Part shown: positions 1-5,929 of the stretch, in pieces
How the letters are laid out: each line of letters begins with the position of its first letter
Numbering within the stretch: position 1 is the stretch's first letter
NCBI GenBank assembly: GCA_017643325.1
Contig: JAEPNS010000051.1
Location: 1 to 14,247 of the forward strand
DNA: 14,247 nucleotides
Direction: 5' to 3'
Source: Alphaproteobacteria bacterium
GTDB taxonomy: Bacteria > Pseudomonadota > Alphaproteobacteria > UBA6615
Translations under genes and position numbers: made by a program
Notes under the pieces: model-generated
What the model was told of the DNA's origin: nothing
Database searches by the model: none
What the model saw: only the letters and a program-made list of their open reading frames with translations

Positions 1-2
1 CA

Positions 3-608
3 CGCAAACGGCTAGAGGCGGGATTGACGGAGTTGGGAAGGCTGGACCCGCGCATGGCCGAACTCTGGCAGGCGGCGGGCACGCCCGGGCCACGTGCCCG
101 GCCGCCGGGTTTCGCCACTCTGCTTCGCGTGATCGTCGCCCAGCAGCTCTCGACCCATGCCGCCGCTGCGATCTGGAATCGTATGGAGGAGGCCGGCGTT
201 GCGTCCGATCCTGCCGCCTTCGTGGCGATGGAGGACGAAGACCTGCGCGCACTCGGGCTCAGCCGGCAGAAGGTGGCCTACGGACGCGGACTGGCCGAGG
301 CGATCGTCAGCGGCGGGCTGAATCTGAACCGGCTGCGGAGGATGGAGGACGAGGACGCCATCGCTGCGCTGGTGGGTCTCAAGGGGATCGGGCGGTGGAG
401 CGCGGAATGCTACCTCCTGTTCGCGCTTGGCCGCCCCGACGTCATGCCCGCCGACGATCTCGCACTGGTCGCGTCCGCGGGGCGCCATCTGGGCGACGGC
501 ACCCGCTGGACACCGAAACAGCTTCGTGCGGAGGCCGAGCTTTGGCGGCCATGGCGCAGCGCCGCGGCGCGGCTGCTCTGGCACGCCTACCACATCGAAG
601 CAATTTGA
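3..608 (+). CDS. DNA-3-methyladenine glycosylase II family (AlkA-type, HhH-GPD), 5'-partial
   Basis: This is a base-excision-repair glycosylase that would remove alkylated bases from DNA in the cytoplasm. The helix-hairpin-helix is visible as LVGLKGIGRWSAE, followed by GRPDVMPADDLAL, where the second Asp of the DD pair matches the catalytic aspartate of AlkA. The upstream conserved stretch VIVAQQLSTHAAAAIW is also typical. The frame stays open to the left edge and reads family-like residues before the TTG at 24, so the true start is probably outside the window; TTG 24 and ATG 54 are the only internal options. It resembles the short (about 200-residue) single-domain AlkA proteins rather than E. 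coli AlkA, which has an extra N-terminal domain. The hydrolase gene follows after 16 nt and is probably cotranscribed. The family call is firm; the lesion specificity is inferred. Confidence 0.88.
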   Translation, partial: RKRLEAGLTELGRLDPRMAELWQAAGTPGPRARPPGFATLLRVIVAQQLSTHAAAAIWNRMEEAGVASDPAAFVAMEDEDLRALGLSRQKVAYGRGLAEAIVSGGLNLNRLRRMEDEDAIAALVGLKGIGRWSAECYLLFALGRPDVMPADDLALVASAGRHLGDGTRWTPKQLRAEAELWRPWRSAAARLLWHAYHIEAI

Positions 609-624
609 CACGGAGCTCTCCGAC

Positions 625-1281
625 ATGACCGACCCGCAACTGTCCGGCCCGAGCCATGGGCCCGCGTCCGGCGGCACCCCCAAACAACTTGTGGTTTTCC
701 TGCACGGGCGCGGCGCCAACGGGCAAGACCTGATCGGACTCGCCCCGTTCATCGCGCCGCACCTGCCCGATGCACTGTTCCTGGCCCCTGACGCGCCTCA
801 GCCATGCGACATGGCTCCGGTGGGATTGCAGTGGTTCTCTCTGATGGAGCGAACTCCGGAATCGATCGCGGCGGGCGTGCGTTCAGCGGCACCCGCGGTG
901 AACGACTTCCTCGATCATCATCTGGCGCGCCACGGCCTGACCGATGCGGACCTGGCGCTGTTCGGTTTCAGCCAGGGCTGCATGATGGCGCTGCATGTCG
1001 GCCTGCGCCGGGAGGCGGCGCCTGCCGCCGTGCTTGGCTACTCGGGCCTGCTCGCTGCGCCGGACGCGCTTGCTGACGAGGTCACGGTGAAGCCGCCCGT
1101 GCTGCTGGTCCATGGCGAGGCCGACGAGATCGTTCCGCACGCCGCCTTGTCCGCCGCCGAAGCGGCGCTGAAGGGCGCGGGAGTTCCGGTCGAGGCTGTG
1201 TCGCGCCCGGGCCTCGGTCACGGGATCGACGAGGATGGCATCGAACGCGCCGTGGCGATGCTCACGCGGGTGTTCGCATAG
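625..1281 (+). CDS. Alpha/beta hydrolase, phospholipase/carboxylesterase family (YpfH-like)
   Basis: This 218-residue protein is a cytoplasmic serine hydrolase of the carboxylesterase/phospholipase (Abhydrolase_2) family, acting on small acyl or thioester substrates that cannot be named from sequence. The oxyanion-loop HGRGAN lies at residues 27-32. The nucleophile elbow GFSQG places Ser116. HGEADEIVP gives Asp167, and the GHGI near the C-terminus gives His199, so a complete catalytic triad can be seen. There is no signal peptide. ATG 625 is chosen because GGAG lies about nine bases upstream and it removes an unrelated N-terminal extension that would overlap the glycosylase. It sits 16 nt after the glycosylase stop, which suggests one operon. 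Family length (about 200-220 residues) matches. Confidence 0.9.
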   Translation: MTDPQLSGPSHGPASGGTPKQLVVFLHGRGANGQDLIGLAPFIAPHLPDALFLAPDAPQPCDMAPVGLQWFSLMERTPESIAAGVRSAAPAVNDFLDHHLARHGLTDADLALFGFSQGCMMALHVGLRREAAPAAVLGYSGLLAAPDALADEVTVKPPVLLVHGEADEIVPHAALSAAEAALKGAGVPVEAVSRPGLGHGIDEDGIERAVAMLTRVFA

Positions 1282-1355
1282 TTTTCGGATGATGACGGTT
1301 TTGTTGCAAGCCGTTGGGATTGCTCAGGAAAATGATTCCGCGTCGCGAAAAGCCT

Positions 1356-1384
1356 TTGCCCTGAATCGTCCGGCTTCCTAGTAT
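1356..1384 (+). promoter_or_regulatory. Candidate sigma-70 promoter of the HNH gene
   Basis: TTGCCC (1356-1361) and TAGTAT (1379-1384) are separated by exactly 17 nt, giving an expected start near 1391 and a leader of about 36 nt that ends in the purine-rich ribosome binding site GGGGAGGGGAG before ATG 1427. The gap 1282-1426 holds no other recognisable signal and no T-run terminator after the hydrolase gene. Confidence 0.5.
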
Positions 1385-1426
1385 TTCCCCAGCGATCGTC
1401 AGGACACCGGCCCGGGGAGGGGAGTT

Positions 1427-1987
1427 ATGGACGTCGCGTTGGACAGTTGTCCGGCCCTGGTGCTCAACGCGGACTTCCGCCCGTTGAGCTACTTTCCGCT
1501 GTCGATCTGGCCGTGGCAGGAGGCCGTGAAGGCGACCCTCATGGGCCGCGTGAACACGGTCGCCGAATACGACCGGGTGATCCGCTCGCCGAGCCTTGAG
1601 ATTGCCCTGCCCAGCGTGGTCTCCCTAAAGGAGTATATCCGGCCCGCCGAACGTCCGGCCTTCACCCGGTTCAACGTGTTCCTGCGGGACCGCTTCACCT
1701 GCCAGTATTCCGGGCAGCGGTTGCCGGCCCACGAATTGACGTTCGACCACGTGGTCCCGCGGTCGCGCGGCGGCCGCACGACCTGGGAGAATGTCGTTAC
1801 GGCCTCGAGCGACTGGAACCTTCGCAAGGCCAACCGTACGCCGAAGGAAGCGGGCATGAGTCTGCTCAACGAACCGCGCCAGCCCACGACCCACGAACTG
1901 ATCGAGAATGGCCGGGCCTTCCCGCCCAACTTCCTCCACGAAAGCTGGAGCGACTACCTCTACTGGGATACCGAGCTGGAGGGCTAG
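1427..1987 (+). CDS. HNH endonuclease-family protein with altered zinc-cysteine sites
   Basis: This 186-residue protein belongs to the HNH family commonly found as a stand-alone chromosomal gene in alphaproteobacteria. The core LTFDHVVPRSRGGRTTWENV supplies His108 and Asn122 of the HNH active site. The ends are also family-typical: an N-terminal LVLNADFRPLSYFPLSIWPW and a C-terminal FPPNFLHESWSDYLYWDTEL. Most relatives hold a structural zinc with two Cys-x-x-Cys pairs flanking the HNH core. Here only Cys92 remains: the others are Ser95, Ser127 and Trp130. The ATG is preceded by a strong GGGGAGGGGAG. It is monocistronic, with the next gene on the opposite strand. Nuclease activity is assumed from the family; the biological role of this group is not established, and the missing cysteines leave zinc binding in doubt. 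Confidence 0.88.
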   Translation: MDVALDSCPALVLNADFRPLSYFPLSIWPWQEAVKATLMGRVNTVAEYDRVIRSPSLEIALPSVVSLKEYIRPAERPAFTRFNVFLRDRFTCQYSGQRLPAHELTFDHVVPRSRGGRTTWENVVTASSDWNLRKANRTPKEAGMSLLNEPRQPTTHELIENGRAFPPNFLHESWSDYLYWDTELEG

Positions 1988-1992
1988 GGGAG

Positions 1993-2568
1993 CTAGTACC
2001 GCGTCGATAGCCAGATGGCGGTGCGCGAGCCGGCCTTGATGACCTGCGACAGCAGCCGGTAGCCCGGGGTCAGCTCCGCGTCGTGTTCGAGACCGGTGTC
2101 CTTGTGTCCGATTTCGTCCTCGCGGAACTCCTCGATCATCTCGCGCAGTTCGGTCTCATCCTCGCCGAGCCGGGCGGCCTGGTCGGCATAGTGGTCCGCG
2201 ATGACCTCCTCCACGGCCACCGTGCAGGCCATGGCGGCGCGCTCGCCCATGGCGGCGGTCACGGCGCCCAGCGCGAAGCCGGCGGCGTGCCATACGGGTG
2301 AAAGCACGGTCGGGCGGACACGCCGTTCGGCGACAAGTTCGTCGAACGCGTCGAGATGTTTCTGTTCCTGTTCGGCCATGTGCCGGATGGTGTCGCCGAC
2401 CGGGCGCTTTCCGAGCACCGCGAGCTGTCCCGCATAGATCCGCGCCGCGCCGTACTCGCCGGCATGGTCCACGCGGATCATGCGCGCAACCATCTCGTCC
2501 CGGCCGGGGTCGCCCGGCAGCCGGTCGGCGCCGGTGGCCTTCGGATGCGTCGAAACTTCGTCGCTCAT
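1993..2568 (-). CDS. coq7: Demethoxyubiquinone hydroxylase (CoQ7)
   Basis: CoQ7 is a membrane-associated di-iron monooxygenase that hydroxylates demethoxyubiquinone at C6, the penultimate step of ubiquinone synthesis. All six di-iron ligands can be read in this 191-residue protein: Glu38 in DHAGEYGA, Glu68 and His71 in EQEQKH, Glu120 in VEEVIADHY, and Glu152 and His155 in EDEIGH. The hydrophobic helix around residues 92-118 would dip into the inner membrane. The ATG at 2568 is chosen because it forms an ATGA overlap with the dsbB stop and is followed by a normal CoQ7 sequence; the frame is open further upstream, but only as antisense to dsbB frame usage. It is the last gene of a leftward operon. 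An aerobic, ubiquinone-using host is implied. Confidence 0.95.
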   Translation of the reverse strand: MSDEVSTHPKATGADRLPGDPGRDEMVARMIRVDHAGEYGAARIYAGQLAVLGKRPVGDTIRHMAEQEQKHLDAFDELVAERRVRPTVLSPVWHAAGFALGAVTAAMGERAAMACTVAVEEVIADHYADQAARLGEDETELREMIEEFREDEIGHKDTGLEHDAELTPGYRLLSQVIKAGSRTAIWLSTRY

Positions 2569-3104
2569 GCGGTCTTCCGCCAGATTGCCCGAGCCGCCCA
2601 CAGCGATGCCGCTGCGAATGCCAGCGAGGCCAGAAAGTTGTAACCTGCCAGCGAAATCCCGAAGAGGGACCATGGCACCTCGTCGCACCGCACGATCTCG
2701 GTCGCGAACAGCCGCGCCTTCAACTCCTCGATGGACAGGTTCGGGTCGTTCAGGTCGCCGCCGCCGCCCCCGCACGCCGCAAGGCCTTCCCACCAGCCCT
2801 GCTCGACGCCGACGTGGAACCCCGCGATCCCGGCACCCGCTGCGAAGACGAGCGCGCAGGCGCCTGCCACCCCCGCCAGCCCGCGCGGTCCGAGCCGCCG
2901 GGCGACGAGTACCGAGGCGCCGGCGATCGCGACCACGATCCAGTACGGCCATCGCTGGTAGAGACACAGCGCGCAGGGTTGCAGCCCGCCGATCAGCTGG
3001 AACCCCCAGGCCCCGGCGAGCATGGCCGCGGCCGCCACGAACATGAGCGCCGGCCCTAGGCGAGGGCGATCGTAAAGCCGCGATGCCAGTTCGTCGGTGG
3101 ACAT
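2565..3104 (-). CDS. dsbB: Disulfide bond formation protein B
   Basis: DsbB is an inner-membrane oxidase that reoxidises DsbA and passes the electrons to ubiquinone. The 179-residue protein has four hydrophobic segments, at roughly 18-38, 54-68, 77-97 and 145-175. The first periplasmic cysteine pair is CALC (Cys44, Cys47) in LQPCALCLYQRWPYW, the family signature. The second, wider pair is Cys111 in AACGGG and Cys140 in VRCDEVPW. A glycine run follows Cys111, an alphaproteobacterial variation. It starts 45 nt after the YqaA-like gene and its stop overlaps the coq7 start by 4 nt, so translation of the two is likely coupled. The pairing makes functional sense because DsbB needs the quinone pool that CoQ7 helps to fill. 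Confidence 0.95.
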   Translation of the reverse strand: MSTDELASRLYDRPRLGPALMFVAAAAMLAGAWGFQLIGGLQPCALCLYQRWPYWIVVAIAGASVLVARRLGPRGLAGVAGACALVFAAGAGIAGFHVGVEQGWWEGLAACGGGGGDLNDPNLSIEELKARLFATEIVRCDEVPWSLFGISLAGYNFLASLAFAAASLWAARAIWRKTA

Positions 3105-3149
3105 GGCTTCGATATAGGGAATTGGCGCGCCGGGCGCCAGATTTCGGTG

Positions 3150-3731
3150 CTACAGGAGGAACTTGATCGCGACGAACCCGCCGACCAGAAGCACGACCCC
3201 CGCAAGGACGCACCAGCCGAGATAGCGCTCGACGAAGTTGCGGATCGGCGGTCCGAAGTACCAGATCAGCGCCGCCACGAGGAAGAAACGCAGCCCGCGC
3301 GAGGCGAACGAGGCGATGCCGAACACGACCGGGTCGAGCTGGGTCACGCCGCTGGCGATGGTGATGACCTTGTAGGGGAACGGTGTCACGCCGAAGACGG
3401 CAACGATCCAGGCCCCGAGCTCGTTGTAGCGGCTTGTGAATTCGGCAAAGACCTCCTCAAAGCCGTAAAAGGCGATGACCGGCTGGCCGAAGGTGTCGAA
3501 CAGCGCGAACCCGATCACGTAGCCGAAGAAGCCGCCCGCGACGGATGCAATGGTACAGACCGTGGCGAGCTTCCAGGCCTGGTGGCGTGCGGCGAGGATC
3601 ATCGGGATCAGCAGGACGTCCGGCGGGATCGGGAAGAAGGAACTTTCGACGAACGCCACCACGGCGAGCGCCCAGACGGCGTGCCGCGATGCGCTCAGGC
3701 GCATCGTCCAGTCGTACAGGCTTCGCAGCAT
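3150..3731 (-). CDS. YqaA/DedA-like membrane protein (VTT domain)
   Basis: This is a polytopic inner-membrane protein of the YqaA branch of the DedA/VTT superfamily; several superfamily members flip or scramble polyprenyl phosphates or phospholipids, but this branch has no settled function. The conserved re-entrant motif appears as FVESSFFPIPPDVLL (residues 27-41), with the matching second half GVTPFPYKVITIASGV in the middle and two further hydrophobic helices at the C-terminus. The start at ATG 3731 (193 residues, MLRSLYDW) fits the usual family N-terminus and has AAGGGGA upstream. A GTG at 3761 would add ten unremarkable residues. It is followed after 45 nt by dsbB and probably heads the yqaA-dsbB-coq7 operon. 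Confidence 0.88.
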   Translation of the reverse strand: MLRSLYDWTMRLSASRHAVWALAVVAFVESSFFPIPPDVLLIPMILAARHQAWKLATVCTIASVAGGFFGYVIGFALFDTFGQPVIAFYGFEEVFAEFTSRYNELGAWIVAVFGVTPFPYKVITIASGVTQLDPVVFGIASFASRGLRFFLVAALIWYFGPPIRNFVERYLGWCVLAGVVLLVGGFVAIKFLL

Positions 3732-3812
3732 GGGCGGGCGGATCCCCTTCGACGGCGTCACCAGCCCTCTATCAGTCCGCTCCGCTTCGTGTCCACGCTT
3801 CGGGCCCGCCGG

Positions 3813-4055
3813 CTAGCGGCGCCGGATGTCCCGGACATAGGCGACGGTTCCGTCGACACCGACCTCGATGGCCCACAGGCCGGTGTGGGTGAAGGTGTCC
3901 GCGCGCGGGCTCCCGGCCGCCAGCGCGGCGACCTGCCGGTCCGGCGCGCCTTCGGCGACGCGCAGGCCGTTTGCCTGCGGGGCCAGCGCCATCAGCAAGA
4001 TGACGGCCACCCAGACGGTGAGCAGGGCGGCGAGAATTCGGACATTGGTACGCAT
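3813..4055 (-). CDS. Small membrane-anchored or secreted protein, unknown function
   Basis: I do not recognise a family for this 80-residue protein. The first residues (MRTNVR) are basic and are followed by a hydrophobic helix at about 7-25 ending in LMALAPQANG, so it is either a signal peptide or an N-terminal membrane anchor. The remainder is a short periplasmic domain of about 50 residues with a beta-like pattern (THTGLWAIEVGVDGTVAYVRDI) and an arginine-rich end. A ribosome binding site GGAGCG lies eight bases before the ATG, supporting a real gene. It lies 81 nt upstream of the YqaA-like gene on the same strand, with no T-run terminator between them, so it may be the first gene of that operon. 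No Cys for lipidation is present. Confidence 0.65.
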   Translation of the reverse strand: MRTNVRILAALLTVWVAVILLMALAPQANGLRVAEGAPDRQVAALAAGSPRADTFTHTGLWAIEVGVDGTVAYVRDIRRR

Positions 4056-4153
4056 CGGGTTCGCTCCATCGCGTGTCGATGTCCCTCATATAGGCCGGCG
4101 ACCGGGGCGGCGAAGTGATGCCGGTCACACGGGTGCGGGGAACTCCGCGACGG

Positions 4154-4182
4154 TTGACCGCGGCCCGCCGGGCGCACTATGC
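4154..4182 (+). promoter_or_regulatory. Promoter of tRNA-Leu(CAA)
   Basis: TTGACC (4154-4159) and CTATGC (4177-4182) are separated by 17 nt, matching the typical alphaproteobacterial stable-RNA promoter. The expected start lies near 4189, giving a 5' leader of about 12 nt before the mature tRNA. This is the strongest promoter-like sequence in the window. Confidence 0.7.
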
Positions 4183-4200
4183 AGACGTCACGCATTCCGG

Positions 4201-4287
4201 GCCCCTGTGGCGGAATTGGTAGACGCGGCAGACTCAAAATCTGTTGCCGGCAACGGCGTGGGAGTTCAAGTCTCCCCGGGGGCACCA
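4201..4287 (+). tRNA. tRNA-Leu (anticodon CAA)
   Basis: This is a class II tRNA reading UUG. The acceptor stem GCCCCTG (4201-4207) pairs with 4277-4283 with one G-U. The D-arm has the leucine-type GGCGGAATTGGTAGACGC. The anticodon stem GCAGA/TCTGT encloses the loop CTCAAAA with CAA at 4235-4237. A long variable arm with the hairpin TGCCG-GCAA-CGGCG follows, then the T-arm GGGAG-TTCAAGT-CTCCC (4260-4276), discriminator A (4284) and an encoded CCA (4285-4287). No terminator follows before the bicupin gene 33 nt downstream. Confidence 0.97.
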
Positions 4288-4320
4288 GAAGGCCGCGCAC
4301 GAGGTTCGGGAGGTCCCGCC

Positions 4321-5142
4321 ATGGCGGTTATTGTCCATCATCGCGATATCCCGGACGTGCCGGCGCATGATGGCGTGGCGTACGCGCCCGTCATCACGCC
4401 CGAGGCGATCGGCAATGATCGCATCCGGCTCGGCCGGGTAACGGTTGCGCCCGGCGCGACCTTCGCTATCGCCCTCGATGCGGGGACAATCGGCTGGATG
4501 CATGTTCTTGCCGGCGGCGGCGCGCTCGCGGAGACGGACCTCGGGACCGAGCGCATCGCCTACCTGCCGCTGGGCTTTTCGGGTGCGTTCGTGTCGGGCG
4601 ACAGCGAGAGCACGCTGCTTTTCGCAGAGGTGCCCGACGCGGCGCGCTTCGATGCCGCGTTGGCGGACATGCCCACCGAACTGCGCACCGTCGAATGGAC
4701 CCGCGAGCCGGTCCTGGAGAGCGAGCATGATGCGCGCACCCGGGTCTACATGGCCACGCCCGCGCTCGCCGGCACCAATGCCTTCAAGGGCGAGATGATT
4801 TCCTACCCGCCCGGGACCGCCGCGCCCGAGCACCATCATGTCGGCGCGGAGCATTTCCAGTACGTGATCGCCGGGCGCGGCACGGCGCTGCTCGACGGCA
4901 TACCGCACCCGCTCGAGGCGGGCGATCTTCTCTACAACTACGAGCACGAGACCCACGCCTTCATCAACGAGAGCGACGCCGACTTCACATTTGTGGAGTT
5001 CTTCGTGCCCGGTCCCTGCGAGACCGTCTGGTCCCCCGGGGCGAACGTCTGCGCCTGGCTGCCGACCGGTGTTGACAGCGAGGGCCGGGAGCCCTCTCGC
5101 GAGATCGGCTACCACGTCCACGGACAGGACGACGGGCTGTAG
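4321..5142 (+). CDS. Bicupin-fold protein, substrate unknown
   Basis: This 273-residue protein has two cupin domains. The N-terminal one (about 25-110) has the beta-barrel pattern but no metal-binding histidines. The C-terminal one (about 155-235) is complete: cupin motif 1 is EHHHVGAEHF with ligands His171, His173 and Glu177, and motif 2, GDLLYNYEHETHAFIN, gives His212 although the usual Pro-x-Gly turn is replaced. It should be a cytoplasmic metal-dependent enzyme or a sensor. The two-cupin layout recalls ureidoglycine aminohydrolase, but I see no motif specific to that enzyme. ATG 4321 has GGGAGG about eight bases before it. The gene starts 33 nt after tRNA-Leu and ends 114 nt before the CoxG-like gene, so it may belong to the same pathway. 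Confidence 0.82.
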   Translation: MAVIVHHRDIPDVPAHDGVAYAPVITPEAIGNDRIRLGRVTVAPGATFAIALDAGTIGWMHVLAGGGALAETDLGTERIAYLPLGFSGAFVSGDSESTLLFAEVPDAARFDAALADMPTELRTVEWTREPVLESEHDARTRVYMATPALAGTNAFKGEMISYPPGTAAPEHHHVGAEHFQYVIAGRGTALLDGIPHPLEAGDLLYNYEHETHAFINESDADFTFVEFFVPGPCETVWSPGANVCAWLPTGVDSEGREPSREIGYHVHGQDDGL

Positions 5143-5164
5143 GGCCCAACCACAGCCGCGCCGC

Positions 5165-5193
5165 TTGCGATTCCACAATAGGAAAATTATTGT
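5165..5193 (+). promoter_or_regulatory. Candidate promoter and overlapping operator of the cox-like cluster
   Basis: TTGCGA (5165-5170) and TATTGT (5188-5193) are 17 nt apart. The -10 hexamer is also the right arm of the inverted repeat ACAATA-N7-TATTGT (5175-5193), so a protein bound there would cover the promoter spacer and -10. The patch is strikingly AT-rich for this DNA. A second GC-rich hairpin with CGCCGG/CCGGCG arms (5198-5230) lies in the presumed leader before coxG. Confidence 0.4.
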
Positions 5194-5256
5194 CCCTCGC
5201 CGGAACGGGGTGTGTGCGAACGCCCCGGCGGACAGTCAGGCGCGGCAGGGATACCG

Positions 5257-5928
5257 ATGCAGCTTCAGAACAGTTTTACCGTTCCGGCCGACCCCGAGAC
5301 GGCCTGGAAGATCCTGCTCGACGTGCCGCGCATCGCGCCGTGCATGCCGGGCGCGCAGCTGACGGAGGTCGTCGGCGAGAACACCTACAAGGGAAACGCC
5401 AAGGTCCGCGTCGGGCCGGTGAGCCTGTCCTTCGCGGGTGAGGCCGAGATCACCGAGATCGACGCCGCGGCCCGCACGGCCAAGGTGCATGCGAAGGGCA
5501 ACGACACCAAGGGCCGGGGCGCGGCGGAGGCGGACGTGGTGTTCGCTTTGTCGGAAGATGGCGCGGGGTCGCGCGTCGACATCACGACCGACCTGAACCT
5601 GTCCGGCTCGGTCGCACAGTACGGCCGGGCGTCGGGGCTGATCGACGCGCTGGCGGGCCAGATCATTTCCGACTTCGCGAAGAACCTCGAGGCGGAAATC
5701 GGCGCGGATGCCGGACAGGACGTGTCCGCGGCCCCTTCGGCGGTTGACGATACGCCGGCGGTGACGGGCTCGCCAGTGCCCAACGCGGCGGCGGCGGACG
5801 CGGCGGGGGCCACGCCGGAGAAGGCGGCGCCGCGGCCCGAACCCCGGAAAGACAATTCCATCTCCGGGATCAGCCTGTTCTTCCGGGCGATCTGGGCGAT
5901 GCTCACCGGCAAGAAGTCGGGAGGCTGA
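5257..5928 (+). CDS. CoxG-like SRPBCC-domain protein
   Basis: CoxG proteins have a START/SRPBCC fold and accompany molybdenum hydroxylases of the CO dehydrogenase family; in carboxydotrophs CoxG recruits the enzyme to the cytoplasmic membrane. The 223-residue protein has the SRPBCC domain at about 1-145, beginning with the typical FTVPADPETAWKILLDVPRIAPCMPGA (in part) and including GKVRVG-like strands such as KVRVGPVSLSFAGEAEI. An Ala/Pro/Asp-rich linker of about 50 residues follows. The C-terminus, ISGISLFFRAIWAMLTGKK, is an amphipathic or hydrophobic helix with basic ends, well suited to membrane attachment. ATG 5257 is preceded by AGGG and matches the family start. The CoxM gene begins one base after the stop, so the four genes are tightly linked. 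Confidence 0.9.
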   Translation: MQLQNSFTVPADPETAWKILLDVPRIAPCMPGAQLTEVVGENTYKGNAKVRVGPVSLSFAGEAEITEIDAAARTAKVHAKGNDTKGRGAAEADVVFALSEDGAGSRVDITTDLNLSGSVAQYGRASGLIDALAGQIISDFAKNLEAEIGADAGQDVSAAPSAVDDTPAVTGSPVPNAAAADAAGATPEKAAPRPEPRKDNSISGISLFFRAIWAMLTGKKSGG

Positions 5929-5929
5929 C

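Noticed and set aside
3123..3139. The TGGCGC/GCGCCA hairpin between the YqaA-like gene and dsbB as a terminator
   Set aside because: There is no T-run after it on the minus strand and the genes are only 45 nt apart, so read-through is expected.
2569..3213. An N-terminal extension of CoQ7 through the dsbB gene
   Set aside because: The extension is an Arg/Gly-rich shadow of dsbB; the DsbB frame has all four redox cysteines and CoQ7 proteins normally start near the chosen ATG.
3868..4320. An upstream extension of the bicupin reading frame through the tRNA gene
   Set aside because: It would translate the tRNA-Leu and its promoter; ATG 4321 has a good ribosome binding site and begins where the bicupin sequence begins.
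4201..4320. The tRNA-Leu as an integration site for a mobile element
   Set aside because: No integrase, no direct repeat of the tRNA 3' end elsewhere in the window, and ordinary chromosomal genes on both sides.
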